64,000 nt of DNA, taken from the NCBI RefSeq assembly GCF_014904815.1, contig NZ_JACZFR010000053.1, forward strand, positions 1 through 64,000. Direction: 5' to 3'. The position numbers were made by a program, and so were the translations under genes. Each line of letters begins with the position of its first letter. Positions within the stretch are counted from its first letter, which is position 1. This document shows positions 53,986-62,261 of this stretch, in pieces. The stretch is from Microbulbifer taiwanensis. GTDB taxonomy: Bacteria; Pseudomonadota; Gammaproteobacteria; Pseudomonadales; Cellvibrionaceae. The notes under the pieces are model-generated. The model saw only the letters and a list, made by a program, of their open reading frames with translations, was not told where the DNA came from and searched no databases.

Positions 53986-55223
53986 AAATTCTTATCGTAA
54001 ATTCGACAGATTCTATAGGTGGTGCTGCGAGAGCTGCATTTCGGCTGCATGAAGGCTTACTAGCTGAAGGCCTTGATAGTACAATGCTTGTTAACATTAA
54101 GCGTGATGTCGGTACTCGTGTAATTGTTCCAGGAACTTCATTTAGAAGATTTTTAAGCCGCGTCAGACCAAGAATAGAATCTCTACCACTGAGAGTTTAT
54201 CGAAGGAGAGGAGTTGACCCTTTTAGTTTAGCAAGCTTACCCTTTAATGGAATTTCTGATGCAATAAATGAGATTAATCCAGATATTGTCCATTTACACT
54301 GGATTTGCGGTGCCATGATTCGTATCGAAGATTTAAAAAGAATTAAAGCACCAATTGTTTGGAGTTTGCATGATGAGTGGCCATTTACGGGAGGTTGTCA
54401 TTATACTCAAGGCTGCTCGCAATATACTGCGACTTGTGGGAAATGCCCAATACTGAATAGCGAAAAAGAGAGAGATGTAAGTTATAGAGTGTTTAAGAGG
54501 AAGCTTAATACTTACAATGAGATTAAAGAGCTAACCATAATCGGATTGAGTAAGTGGCTCCAGGGAAGAGCAAGTAGAAGCCCATTATTTGATGGACGCA
54601 ATATTGTTAATCTTCCTAACCCTATTGATGTCAATCGCTTTCAGTCAGTTGAAAAAAATACAGCTCGGTATTTATGGAATTTGCCAGTTAATAAGCGGCT
54701 AGTTTTATTTGGAGCTATGAATGCGACTGGAGATCCGCGCAAAGGCTACAAGCAACTTAAAGAATCGTTGCGATGTATTACCAGCTCTAAAATTGAGTTA
54801 GTAATATTTGGTGGCAAGGCGCCTTTGCGTGAAAAATGGGAAAACCTTAAAAGCCATTATCTAGGAGAAATCTACAATGATGGTGATTTAGCCACGCTTT
54901 ATAGCGCTGCGGATGTCTTGGTTGTGCCGAGCCTCGAGGAAAACTTATCTAATGTGATTATGGAGGCAATGAGCTGCTCTTTGCCGGTTGTCGCGTTTGA
55001 CATTGGGGGTAATTCAGATTTAATAGACCATAAAACAAATGGCTATTTGGCGAAGAGAGAAGAAGCTAAAGATTTGGCACGAGGAATTGAGTGGGTTCTT
55101 GAAAATAATGAAAACAGTAAGTTATCTATTAATTCTAGGATAAAAGTAGAAAGTTATTTTGATTCAAGAATAGTGATTAGAAAGTATATGCAGTTGTATG
55201 AAAGTGTTTTGAAGAACAAATAA
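53982..55223 (+). CDS. Glycosyltransferase family 4
   Basis: A 413-residue GT-B retaining glycosyltransferase. N-terminal ILIVNSTDSIGGAARAAFRLHEGL, LHWICG and SLHDEWPFTGGCHYTQGCSQY (a Cys-rich loop seen in WcaL/TuaC-like members), and the C-terminal donor site VVPSLEENLSNVIMEAMSCSLPVVAFDIGGN with the EX7E pattern. Translationally coupled to the unknown two-domain gene. Sugar specificity is unknown. Confidence 0.9.
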   Translation: MKILIVNSTDSIGGAARAAFRLHEGLLAEGLDSTMLVNIKRDVGTRVIVPGTSFRRFLSRVRPRIESLPLRVYRRRGVDPFSLASLPFNGISDAINEINPDIVHLHWICGAMIRIEDLKRIKAPIVWSLHDEWPFTGGCHYTQGCSQYTATCGKCPILNSEKERDVSYRVFKRKLNTYNEIKELTIIGLSKWLQGRASRSPLFDGRNIVNLPNPIDVNRFQSVEKNTARYLWNLPVNKRLVLFGAMNATGDPRKGYKQLKESLRCITSSKIELVIFGGKAPLREKWENLKSHYLGEIYNDGDLATLYSAADVLVVPSLEENLSNVIMEAMSCSLPVVAFDIGGNSDLIDHKTNGYLAKREEAKDLARGIEWVLENNENSKLSINSRIKVESYFDSRIVIRKYMQLYESVLKNK

Positions 55224-55433
55224 TTAATGTTTAAAGACTGCCGGTTGTGTAATAGTTGAGTTTGTGAAGTCTTTTATAGTAGAGTGAATTTCATCGTCGT
55301 TTTCCTTTACGTTTAAAATTAAAATGCATCCTTTATGTATATCTTGGGCGAATTTTGATTGATAAATACTTGGTTGCATATTGCCTAGGTTATTGGTTCT
55401 AAACACAAAGGGTAGTTTATAATATGGGCTTTA
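55224..55433. other. Short AT-rich gap between glycosyltransferase genes
   Basis: 210 bases. A minus-strand frame of 60 codons (55224-55406) spans it, ends exactly where the upstream gene stops and has plausible residue composition, so it could be the tail of a lost gene. There is no recognisable domain and I do not call it a gene. Confidence 0.3.
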
Positions 55434-55442
55434 ATGCTAGGC

Positions 55443-56210
55443 ATGAGATTTAGTAGTAAAAAAGTAAGTGTTATCACCGTTGTTTACAACGGCGAAAGGT
55501 ACTTGGAGCAAACGATACAAAGCGTAATCAATCAAACGTATGAAAATATTGAGTACATCATTATTGATGGCGGATCCACGGACAATACGCTTGATATAGT
55601 TAGTCGATATTTGGATTATATATCCTATTTTATTAGTGAGCCGGATAATGGTTTGTACGATGCAATGAATAAAGGTATTAGAATTGCGAGTGGCGATTTG
55701 ATCGGAATGATCAACAGTGATGATTGGTATGAGCCAAATGCAGTTGAATTAATGGTCGATGCGTACGAGAATAATTTAGATAAAACAATTTTCCACGCAG
55801 ACTGCTACGATGTTTCTTGTGATGGAGTAAGAAAGTTGCGAAATTTTCATCCATCTGAATTAAAGTTAAAATACTACTCCATGACGTATATACATCCGTC
55901 GATGTTTGTTTCTAAACATGAATATTCAAAGCATGTGTATGATGTCAATTTGAAGGTCTTTTCTGACTATAAATTTATTCTTGAGTCTTATTTAAGCGAT
56001 AAGAAAAAAATTCATTATGTTCATAAGGCTATTGTTAACTTTAGGCTGGGTGGCATCAGTTCTAAACTCTCCTTTTTTGACTCTATGAAAGAAGGTTATA
56101 TAGCAAGAAGAACGGCAGGCCTCGGGCGTCCGGAATCGATAATGTCATTATTTGTAAGGGCTTTGGGAGCTTTATATTCACGGTCTAAAGGGTTATTAAG
56201 TAATTCATAG
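55443..56210 (+). CDS. Glycosyltransferase family 2
   Basis: About 255 residues, a compact GT-A enzyme: VSVITVVYNGERYLEQTIQSV, IIIDGGSTDNT, SEPDNGLYDAMNKGIRIASGDLIGMINSDDWY (the DXD region reads SDD) and the HPSMFV catalytic segment. Similar to WcaA-like transferases of capsule and O-antigen clusters. ATGs at 55434 and 55443 are both possible; neither has a strong ribosome site. Confidence 0.9.
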   Translation: MRFSSKKVSVITVVYNGERYLEQTIQSVINQTYENIEYIIIDGGSTDNTLDIVSRYLDYISYFISEPDNGLYDAMNKGIRIASGDLIGMINSDDWYEPNAVELMVDAYENNLDKTIFHADCYDVSCDGVRKLRNFHPSELKLKYYSMTYIHPSMFVSKHEYSKHVYDVNLKVFSDYKFILESYLSDKKKIHYVHKAIVNFRLGGISSKLSFFDSMKEGYIARRTAGLGRPESIMSLFVRALGALYSRSKGLLSNS

Positions 56211-56314
56211 GAAGAGTTTATTTCTTCGGGTGCTCTGTTTGTCAGCAGCAGCTCAATGTGCCATTGACTTTGCGAGTTTTGGTGACAACTGCAAGTTTTA
56301 AAAAGGCAAATTTT

Positions 56315-57493
56315 ATGAAAATATTAATTGTCCACAATAGTTACCAAAACCGTGGAGGTGAAGATTCTGTAATGGAATCAGAAGCCGAAATGTTGCAAAG
56401 GGGGGGGCATGAAGTACAGATTCTATGCTTTTATAATCAAGAGATAGATGGAATTGTAAATAAAATCAAAGCAGCTGTAGGGGTTGTATATTCTAGAAAG
56501 TCAAGCCAAGCTATAGAATCTGAAATTAGAAGGTTTTCTCCAGATTTGGTGCATGTGCATAACTATTTTCCATTAATTTCTCCAGCCGTTTTTTATGTGT
56601 GTAAATATCTTGGAGTTCCGGTAGTTCATACCCTTCATAATTATAGGGCGATTTGTCCTACTGCTACATTTTTTCATAAAGGTCGGATAGAAGAGCGATC
56701 TTTGAAAGAATCGTCATGGTGGACAGCTTCAAAAAAAGTATATAGAGAGTCTTATATTGGTAGTTTTATTGTTGCTACTATGGTTGAGGCTCATAAATAT
56801 CTTGGGACTTGGCAGAATAAAGTAGATCGTTTTATAGCGTTGACTGACTTTTCTCGAAAGAAGTATATTGATGCTGGGTGGCCGGAGAGTAAGATTTCGA
56901 TAAAACCAAACTTTATTGAGGATCCATTTACAGATAGAAAAGTATTCAGGAAGACCGATGCTTATGGAGTTTTTGTTGGACGTTTGAGTGAAGAGAAGGG
57001 TGTCAATGTATTGATTGATGCATGGAAAAATATTAATTTCCCACTGAAAATTATCGGTGAGGGTCCCCTTGAAAGCATAGTGTCTAATAAGAGCGCTGAC
57101 AGCCTTGAATTTTTGGGAAGACAAGATAGGCGGAGTACTTTGGATTTTATGCGAAATGCTGATTTCATAATTGTTCCTTCGCTCTGCTACGAAACATTTG
57201 GAGTTGTCATAATAGAGTCGTTTGCTTGTGGAACGCCTGTGATTGCTTCGAGATTAGGCAGCTTTGAGACGATGATAGAGGACGGTGTAACCGGCCTCCT
57301 TTTTGAGCCAGGAAGTTCCGAAAGTTTAATCGAGAAAGTCCAGTGGATGATGCATAACAGAAATCTTGTATTTGAAATGGGATTGAGAGCTCGCCATGAA
57401 TACCTAGAGAAGTATACACCAGAAAATAACTATAAAATTACAATGGGGGTATATGAGCAGGCAATTGAAGAGGCTAAAGGTAGACAATGGTAA
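56315..57493 (+). CDS. Glycosyltransferase family 4
   Basis: A GT-B transferase of about 392 residues. It starts MKILIVHNSYQNRGGEDSV after an AAAAGG site; the frame extends upstream to 56258 without support. Acceptor half: VHVHNYFPLISPAVFY and HTLHNYRAICPTATFFHKG. Donor half: FVGRLSEEKGVNVLIDAWK and IVPSLCYETFGVVIIESFACGTPVIASRLG with EX7E. It overlaps the WecG-type gene by 7 bp. Confidence 0.92.
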   Translation: MKILIVHNSYQNRGGEDSVMESEAEMLQRGGHEVQILCFYNQEIDGIVNKIKAAVGVVYSRKSSQAIESEIRRFSPDLVHVHNYFPLISPAVFYVCKYLGVPVVHTLHNYRAICPTATFFHKGRIEERSLKESSWWTASKKVYRESYIGSFIVATMVEAHKYLGTWQNKVDRFIALTDFSRKKYIDAGWPESKISIKPNFIEDPFTDRKVFRKTDAYGVFVGRLSEEKGVNVLIDAWKNINFPLKIIGEGPLESIVSNKSADSLEFLGRQDRRSTLDFMRNADFIIVPSLCYETFGVVIIESFACGTPVIASRLGSFETMIEDGVTGLLFEPGSSESLIEKVQWMMHNRNLVFEMGLRARHEYLEKYTPENNYKITMGVYEQAIEEAKGRQW

Positions 57494-58245
57494 ATTATAG
57501 CCGAATTATTGCTATGAATACTGATGTCACGGATTTAGATGCAACAGTCAGTATAGTGCAAAGTTTGGCGGTATCTAGACAGGGCAGCTACATTTGTCTC
57601 TCCAACGTCCATATGTGCATGGAAGTATTGGATTCGTTGAATTTTCGCTCGATGGTTAATGGAGCCGATATGGTCGTCCCCGACGGACGTCCGATTTTTT
57701 GGGCGCAGAAACTGCTAGGGGCTAGTGAGGCAACGCAGGTTCGCGGCCAGGAAATCATGTATACTCTATGCAAAATTTCCGGTGAGAAGCGCCTGAATAT
57801 TGGCCTATACGGTGGTAGTTCAGACATAGTACTGGAGAAGGTAGTAAAGGCCTTAAAGAAAAGCTGTCCAGGTATCAGGCTAAGTTATGTCTACGCTCCT
57901 CCTTTTCGTGCACTAACCGTAGATGAAGACAAAAGCGTAGTGAGGACCATTAATGACGCTGAAGTAAACATACTCTTTGTCGGCTTAGGATGTCCCAAGC
58001 AGGAACGTTGGATGGCAGCGCACAAAGGGCGTCTCAGCTGCGTAATGATTGGGGTAGGTGCAGCCTTTGATTTTATTGCTGGATCGAAGAGACAAGCTCC
58101 ACTTTGGATGCAGAAGTTGGGGTTAGAATGGCTATTTCGATTGTTGTCCGAACCGCGCCGCCTGTGGAAGCGCTACTTAAAGCAAAATCCTCGTTTTATT
58201 TATCACTTTGCCTGCCAGTGGCTGTTTGGAAAAAAGTATTTGTAA
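57487..58245 (+). CDS. WecG/TagA/CpsF family glycosyltransferase (GT26)
   Basis: A 252-residue GT26 enzyme: NVHMCMEVLDS, GADMVVPDGRPIFWAQKLLGA (catalytic Asp), NIGLYGGSSDIVLEKVVKAL, FVGLGCPKQERWMAAHKGRL and GVGAAFDFIAGSKRQAPLWMQKLGLEWLFRLLSEPRRLWKRYL. Such enzymes add the second sugar, often ManNAc-type, to the lipid-linked first sugar, so it probably acts just after the WcaJ-type enzyme. Its base composition is closer to the host genome than the genes before it. Confidence 0.93.
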   Translation: MVNYSRIIAMNTDVTDLDATVSIVQSLAVSRQGSYICLSNVHMCMEVLDSLNFRSMVNGADMVVPDGRPIFWAQKLLGASEATQVRGQEIMYTLCKISGEKRLNIGLYGGSSDIVLEKVVKALKKSCPGIRLSYVYAPPFRALTVDEDKSVVRTINDAEVNILFVGLGCPKQERWMAAHKGRLSCVMIGVGAAFDFIAGSKRQAPLWMQKLGLEWLFRLLSEPRRLWKRYLKQNPRFIYHFACQWLFGKKYL

Positions 58246-58300
58246 CTGCTATCTTAGTTGCGGCCGATTGCGGCTTGCTTCGACCTCCCCTATTTCGCTT

Positions 58301-61300
58301 TCAGTGAAAGCTTCTGACGCTCTGGATTTCCGCCCACTCTAAACAGAGAACTTTTTGTCCGACCAAATGGACTACGGGATGACTCGATTCCTCTGGAGTG
58401 GCATTAATCTGGATTCGTCCACTGATTTGCAGGATATTGCCCCGTTTGATCTCCATTCTATAGCGCTGTTGAGTCTTTTCCCACAGCACTACATTGATCA
58501 CTCCAGTCTCGTCCTCCAGAGTCAGAAACATCACTCCGGCAGCGCTGCCAGGCCTCTGCCGGCAGGTGACCAGGCCGATAATGGTCGCCTGCTGGCCGTT
58601 TGGGTATTGGGCCAGTTCCCATGCTGTGTTGTGCTTGCGGAATCGGTCCCGGCGGCGCAGCAGGGCGATTGGGTGTTCGCGCAGGGTCAGGCCTGTGCTG
58701 CTGTAGTCGCTGTAGGTGTTGTCCTCTGTGGAGTTGCCGGGGCTGTGTTGAGTGGTGATAGTGCTTTCTATCTCTCCGTTCAATGACAGCCAGGTATCCA
58801 GGTAGCGGTTTTCGGTCAGGCTGTTGAAGGCGTTGGCACTGGCCAGGGCGGTGGTCTGTTCCCTGGGGAGTTGGGTTAGCTGGCGGAACTGGGGTAGGGA
58901 GGTGAAGGTTTGTTTTTCTCTCTGGGTGGTGATGGTGGTTGCGGTTTGTTCGTCGAGACCTTTGATCAGGCGTAGGCCGAGGCGGAGCACTGGGGTGGTG
59001 GGTTGCGGTTTGTGCCGGGATGACGGCGGAGTGGTGGGCGTGAGAGGGAGGCTTTCTGCTTTCTGGGTGTTCGATAAGGTTTGGGGGCGTTCTTGTACTC
59101 TTGTGAAGTTGGCATGCATCGATCGCGGCCATGGGCCGCTCCTACGGGAGAGTGTGTTCTCGTCTGTGTGTTGGGGCGCGGCTGGTTTTCCCTCTCCCCC
59201 GCCCCCTCTTCCGCAAGCGGGAGAGGGGGGCTGGAGTTCCAGGCTGTGGTGCCAATGGCTGTAAAGAACATCTATGGGTAACACCTTTACGTTGTGACGC
59301 TGGGCGTCGTAGACCAGTTGTGCCGGGGCGTAGAAGCCCATGGGCTGGCTGTTGAGCAGGCCGCAGTAAAAAGCCGCCGGGTGGTGGTGTTTTACCCAGG
59401 CGGAGAAGTAGGCCAGCAGGGCGAAGCTGGCGGAGTGGGATTCGGGGAAGCCGTAGGAGCCGAAACCTTTCATCTGGTTGAACAGTTGTTCGGCGAACTC
59501 GGCTCTATAGCCGTTGGCCTGCATGCCCTGGATCAGTTTGTCCCTGAATTTGTACAGGTCGCCGTTCTTGCCCCAGCTGGCCATGGCGCGGCGCAGTTCG
59601 TCGGCCTCGCCGCCGCTGAAGCCGGCGGCGACCATGGAGAGCTGGATGACCTGCTCCTGGAATATGGGTACGCCCAATGTGCGCTCCAGTACCGGGCGCA
59701 GGTTTTCGTGGGGGTAGGTCACCGGTTCCAGACCCTGCTTGCGGCGCAGGTAGGGGTGTACCATGCCACCCTCGATGGGGCCGGGGCGGACTATGGCGAT
59801 TTCTATGGTGAGCTCGTAGAAGCGGCGTGGCTGCAGCCTCGGCAGCATGCTCATCTGCGCGCGGGACTCTATCTGGAAGACACCAACGGTGTCGGCGCGA
59901 CACATCATCCCGTAGACGGCTTCGTCGTCGGGGGGGATGTCCTGCAACCTGAGCTTTGGGCCGTAGAGGGCGATATAGCTCAGGGATTTGCGCAGGGCGG
60001 TGAGCATGCCCAGGGCGAGAATGTCCACCTTCATCAGTTTCAGGTCTTCGATATCCTCCTTGTCCCACTGCACTATGGTGCGGTCCTCCATGGCGGCGTT
60101 TTCGATCGGCACCAGTGTGTGCAGCGGCTGTTCGGTGATCACGAAGCCGCCCACATGCTGGGACAGGTGGCGGGGGAAACCGTGGATCTGTGCCAGTAGC
60201 TGCGGCAGGGCCTTGCCGGTGATGCTCTCCGGATCCAGGCCGACTTTCTGCATCTGCCGGGGGAAGTCTTCCATTTTGTCCCACCAGGCGCGCTCCGCCA
60301 GCAGCTGCTCGATGGTGGCGGCGCTGATACCCAGGGCCTTGCCGATATCGCGCAGGGCGCTCTTGAAGCGGTAGGTTATTTTGGTCGCGGCGAGGCCGGC
60401 GCGGTGGCGACCGTATTTGCCGTAGATGTACTGGATGATCTCCTCGCGCCTTTCGTGCTCGAAATCCACATCGATATCCGGCGGTTCGTTGCGCTCGCGG
60501 GAGATAAAACGCTCGAACAGCAGGCCTATCTTGTGCGGGTCTATCTCGGTGATAAACAGGCAGTAGCAGACCACCGAGTTGGCGGCGGAGCCGCGGCCCT
60601 GGTAGAGGATATGCTGGTTGCGGGCGTGCTGGACTATGTCGTAAATGGTGAGGAAGTAATGCTCGTATTCCAGCTCGCCGATTAGTGCGAGTTCTGTTTC
60701 GATCTGCTCGGCAATTTTCTGGGAGGGGCCTTCCGGCCAGCGTTCCTTTTTGCCAGTCTCCACCAGTTCGCGCAGGTAGTTGCTGGACTTTTTACCGGCT
60801 GGCAGGACTTCCGAAGGGTACTGGTAGCGCAATTCACTGAGGCTGAAATGGCAGCGCTCGGCAATAGCCGTAGTATTTTCTATGGCATGTCCGGGATACA
60901 GGGCCTGGATATCCTCGAGACTGCGCATATAGCGCTCGGCGTTCTGTTCAATACGATAACCCAGTTGCTCCAGGGTGCAGTTGTGGTAGTTGGCGTTGAG
61001 CACGTCCTGCAGGGGTTTGCGGCTGCGGCAGTGCATCAGTACGGCGCTGGTGGCCACCATGGGCAGTCTTTCTCGCTCGGCGAATTGAATCAATTCGGTG
61101 TTGCGGGAGTTTTGTTGTGGCAGCAGGTGATTGCTGAAGGCGATATACAGGCGGCCGCGGAAGTGCTGTTTCAGTTCCTCGGGAATACTCAGCGGAGACT
61201 CGTGCGGGAGCCAGATGGCGATGGTCTGCCGGCAGATTTGTAGCAGGTCTTTGAAATATGTCTGGTATTGGCCCTTTTCCGCGCGCAGGCGTGAAGTGGA

Positions 61301-61591
61301 AATCAGCTGGCAGAGTTCGCTATAGGCGGTTTTGTTGGGCGCCAGCAGTACCAGTTGCTCGCCTTCCTGCAGGCGGAAGTAGCTGCCGCAGATCAGCTTG
61401 AGTTGGCTACCGGTGGCTTTCAGGTTCACCAGTTCCTTGTAGGCGCGGACTACGCCGGACAGGGAGCATTCGTCGGTGATGGCCAGGGCGCTGTAGCCCA
61501 GCTGATGTGCCGTCTGGATCAGCTCCTGCGGGTGGGAGGCACCCTGCAGGAAGGAGAAGTTGCTTTGGCAGAAGAGTTCGGCGTACTGCAT
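58301..61591 (-). CDS. dnaE2: Error-prone DNA polymerase DnaE2 (ImuC) with repeat-derived insert
   Basis: A C-family polymerase of 1096 residues for damage-induced mutagenic synthesis with ImuA and ImuB. PHP domain at the N-terminus (LFCQSNFSFLQGASHPQEL); palm aspartates in PPDIDVDFEHERREEI and MKVDILALGMLT; an OB fold near the C-terminus (MFLTLEDETGVINVVLW). Between YSHWHHSLELQ and VLRLGLRLIKGL it carries about 80 extra residues rich in Pro, Gly, Arg and Ser (58991-59230) that are translated short repeats. The frame is kept, so the enzyme may still fold with a disordered loop; without the insert its length (about 1016) is normal. It is separated from imuB by 1.3 kb. Confidence 0.95.
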   Translation of the reverse strand: MQYAELFCQSNFSFLQGASHPQELIQTAHQLGYSALAITDECSLSGVVRAYKELVNLKATGSQLKLICGSYFRLQEGEQLVLLAPNKTAYSELCQLISTSRLRAEKGQYQTYFKDLLQICRQTIAIWLPHESPLSIPEELKQHFRGRLYIAFSNHLLPQQNSRNTELIQFAERERLPMVATSAVLMHCRSRKPLQDVLNANYHNCTLEQLGYRIEQNAERYMRSLEDIQALYPGHAIENTTAIAERCHFSLSELRYQYPSEVLPAGKKSSNYLRELVETGKKERWPEGPSQKIAEQIETELALIGELEYEHYFLTIYDIVQHARNQHILYQGRGSAANSVVCYCLFITEIDPHKIGLLFERFISRERNEPPDIDVDFEHERREEIIQYIYGKYGRHRAGLAATKITYRFKSALRDIGKALGISAATIEQLLAERAWWDKMEDFPRQMQKVGLDPESITGKALPQLLAQIHGFPRHLSQHVGGFVITEQPLHTLVPIENAAMEDRTIVQWDKEDIEDLKLMKVDILALGMLTALRKSLSYIALYGPKLRLQDIPPDDEAVYGMMCRADTVGVFQIESRAQMSMLPRLQPRRFYELTIEIAIVRPGPIEGGMVHPYLRRKQGLEPVTYPHENLRPVLERTLGVPIFQEQVIQLSMVAAGFSGGEADELRRAMASWGKNGDLYKFRDKLIQGMQANGYRAEFAEQLFNQMKGFGSYGFPESHSASFALLAYFSAWVKHHHPAAFYCGLLNSQPMGFYAPAQLVYDAQRHNVKVLPIDVLYSHWHHSLELQPPSPACGRGGGGEGKPAAPQHTDENTLSRRSGPWPRSMHANFTRVQERPQTLSNTQKAESLPLTPTTPPSSRHKPQPTTPVLRLGLRLIKGLDEQTATTITTQREKQTFTSLPQFRQLTQLPREQTTALASANAFNSLTENRYLDTWLSLNGEIESTITTQHSPGNSTEDNTYSDYSSTGLTLREHPIALLRRRDRFRKHNTAWELAQYPNGQQATIIGLVTCRQRPGSAAGVMFLTLEDETGVINVVLWEKTQQRYRMEIKRGNILQISGRIQINATPEESSHPVVHLVGQKVLCLEWAEIQSVRSFH
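58991..59230 (-). repeat. In-frame cluster of R1-, R2- and R3-type repeats inside dnaE2
   Basis: A 240-bp segment of dnaE2 with no counterpart in the family's core. It contains an R3 copy (59190-59230, CCGCAAGCGGGAGAGGGG), an R2 copy (59121-59146, read on the minus strand as CGTAGGAGCGGCCCATGGCC) and a short R1-like piece (59009-59026). All three families occur between genes elsewhere in the window. Exactly divisible by three, it keeps the polymerase frame open. Confidence 0.85.
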
Positions 61592-61615
61592 TGTGTTTAC
61601 CTTTCGTCATACCGG

Positions 61616-61687
61616 CGCAGGCCGGTATCCAGACTCTAGCTCCGTAGTTTCTGGATCCCGGTATTGGGTCAAGTCCGGGATGATGAG
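61616..61687. repeat. R1 repeat, left flank of GIY-YIG gene
   Basis: CGTCATACCGGCGCAGGCCGGTATCCAG, then ACTCTAGCTCCGTAGTTTCTGGAT and an inverted right end degraded to GTCCGGGATGATGAG. It lies 24 bp after the dnaE2 start and 8 bp before the GIY-YIG stop, and is the direct partner of the copy at 62003-62076. Confidence 0.88.
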
Positions 61688-61694
61688 ATGGGTA

Positions 61695-61985
61695 TTAGAG
61701 GATTTCCGGATATAGGTCTCGCCAGTGACGATTGGACTTTTCGATCAGATTTAGTTTCCAGGCGCGTTGCCAGTTCTTGATTGTCTTCTCTCGGTTGATT
61801 GCGTTTTCCATGGTGCCATGGAGTTCGAACCAGACGAGGGTTTTTACTCCGTACTTTGTAGTGAAGCCTTTGATGAAGTCATTTTTGTGTTGCCAGATTC
61901 TCTGTATGAGGTTTGAGGTGACACCTGTGTAGAGTGTACCGTTGCGTTTGCTGGCGAGAATATAGACGCATGGTTGTCTGTTCAT
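61695..61985 (-). CDS. Single-domain GIY-YIG nuclease
   Basis: A 96-residue protein made only of a GIY-YIG domain: CVYILASKRNGTLYTGVTSNLIQRIWQHKND at the N-terminus (VYI/YTG pair plus the catalytic Arg), LVWFELHGTMENAINREKTIKNW (metal-binding Glu in the INREKTIK helix) and KSNRHWRDLYPEIL at the end. It belongs to the YhbQ/UPF0213-like group. The gene is bracketed by two direct R1 repeats 8 and 17 bp away and sits inside the imuB-dnaE2 cassette, which suggests it moved in together with the repeats. Target and function are unknown. Confidence 0.9.
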   Translation of the reverse strand: MNRQPCVYILASKRNGTLYTGVTSNLIQRIWQHKNDFIKGFTTKYGVKTLVWFELHGTMENAINREKTIKNWQRAWKLNLIEKSNRHWRDLYPEIL

Positions 61986-62002
61986 GGTTAATACCCATGT
62001 CT

Positions 62003-62076
62003 CGTCATACCGGCGCAGGCCGGTATCTAGGCTCTGGCTCCGTGGTTTCTGGATTCCGGCCTACGCCGGAATGACG
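62003..62076. repeat. R1 repeat, right flank of GIY-YIG gene (full copy)
   Basis: A 74-bp imperfect palindrome: CGTCATACCGGCG at the left end, CGCCGGAATGACG at the right end, and inner CGGTATCTAG and CTGGATTCCGG. Most of the inner sequence (CTCTGGCTCCGTGGTTTCTGGAT) matches the copy at 61616 with few changes. It is 17 bp upstream of the GIY-YIG start codon. Confidence 0.9.
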
Positions 62077-62102
62077 ACTCTTGGGGTGTTGTTAAGGCTT
62101 CT

Positions 62103-62246
62103 TCAAATTTCCAACTGTTGTGGCGTAATTCCCAGTGCAGCAGATACCCGTTGCAAGGTGGACTTCCGCGGGCGCTGGCTGGCCTCGAGCTGGGCGTAAG
62201 CTGCCTGGCTGATATTCAGGCGTTTGGCGACGTGGAAGCTAATTCT
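62103..62246 (-). pseudogene. Remnant of an XRE-family antitoxin
   Basis: Read on the minus strand this stretch ends in a stop at 62103 and encodes 47 residues of a helix-turn-helix protein: AKRLNISQAAYAQLEASQRP, then RKSTLQRVSAALGITPQQLEI. An in-frame stop at 62247-62249 cuts the frame upstream and no start or first HTH helix is left. It is the 3' end of an antitoxin-type regulator, unrelated to the intact antitoxin 15 bp further on. Confidence 0.7.
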
Positions 62247-62261
62247 TTACATTTTTTCATA

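Noticed and set aside
55224-55406. 60-codon minus-strand frame between glycosyltransferase genes
   Set aside because: Residues look plausible, but there is no ribosome site, partner or domain; possibly the tail of a lost gene, not enough to call.
61616-62076. R1 repeats considered as a CRISPR array
   Set aside because: Copies are few, unevenly spaced, palindromic and separated by a gene, not by uniform spacers; no cas genes are present.
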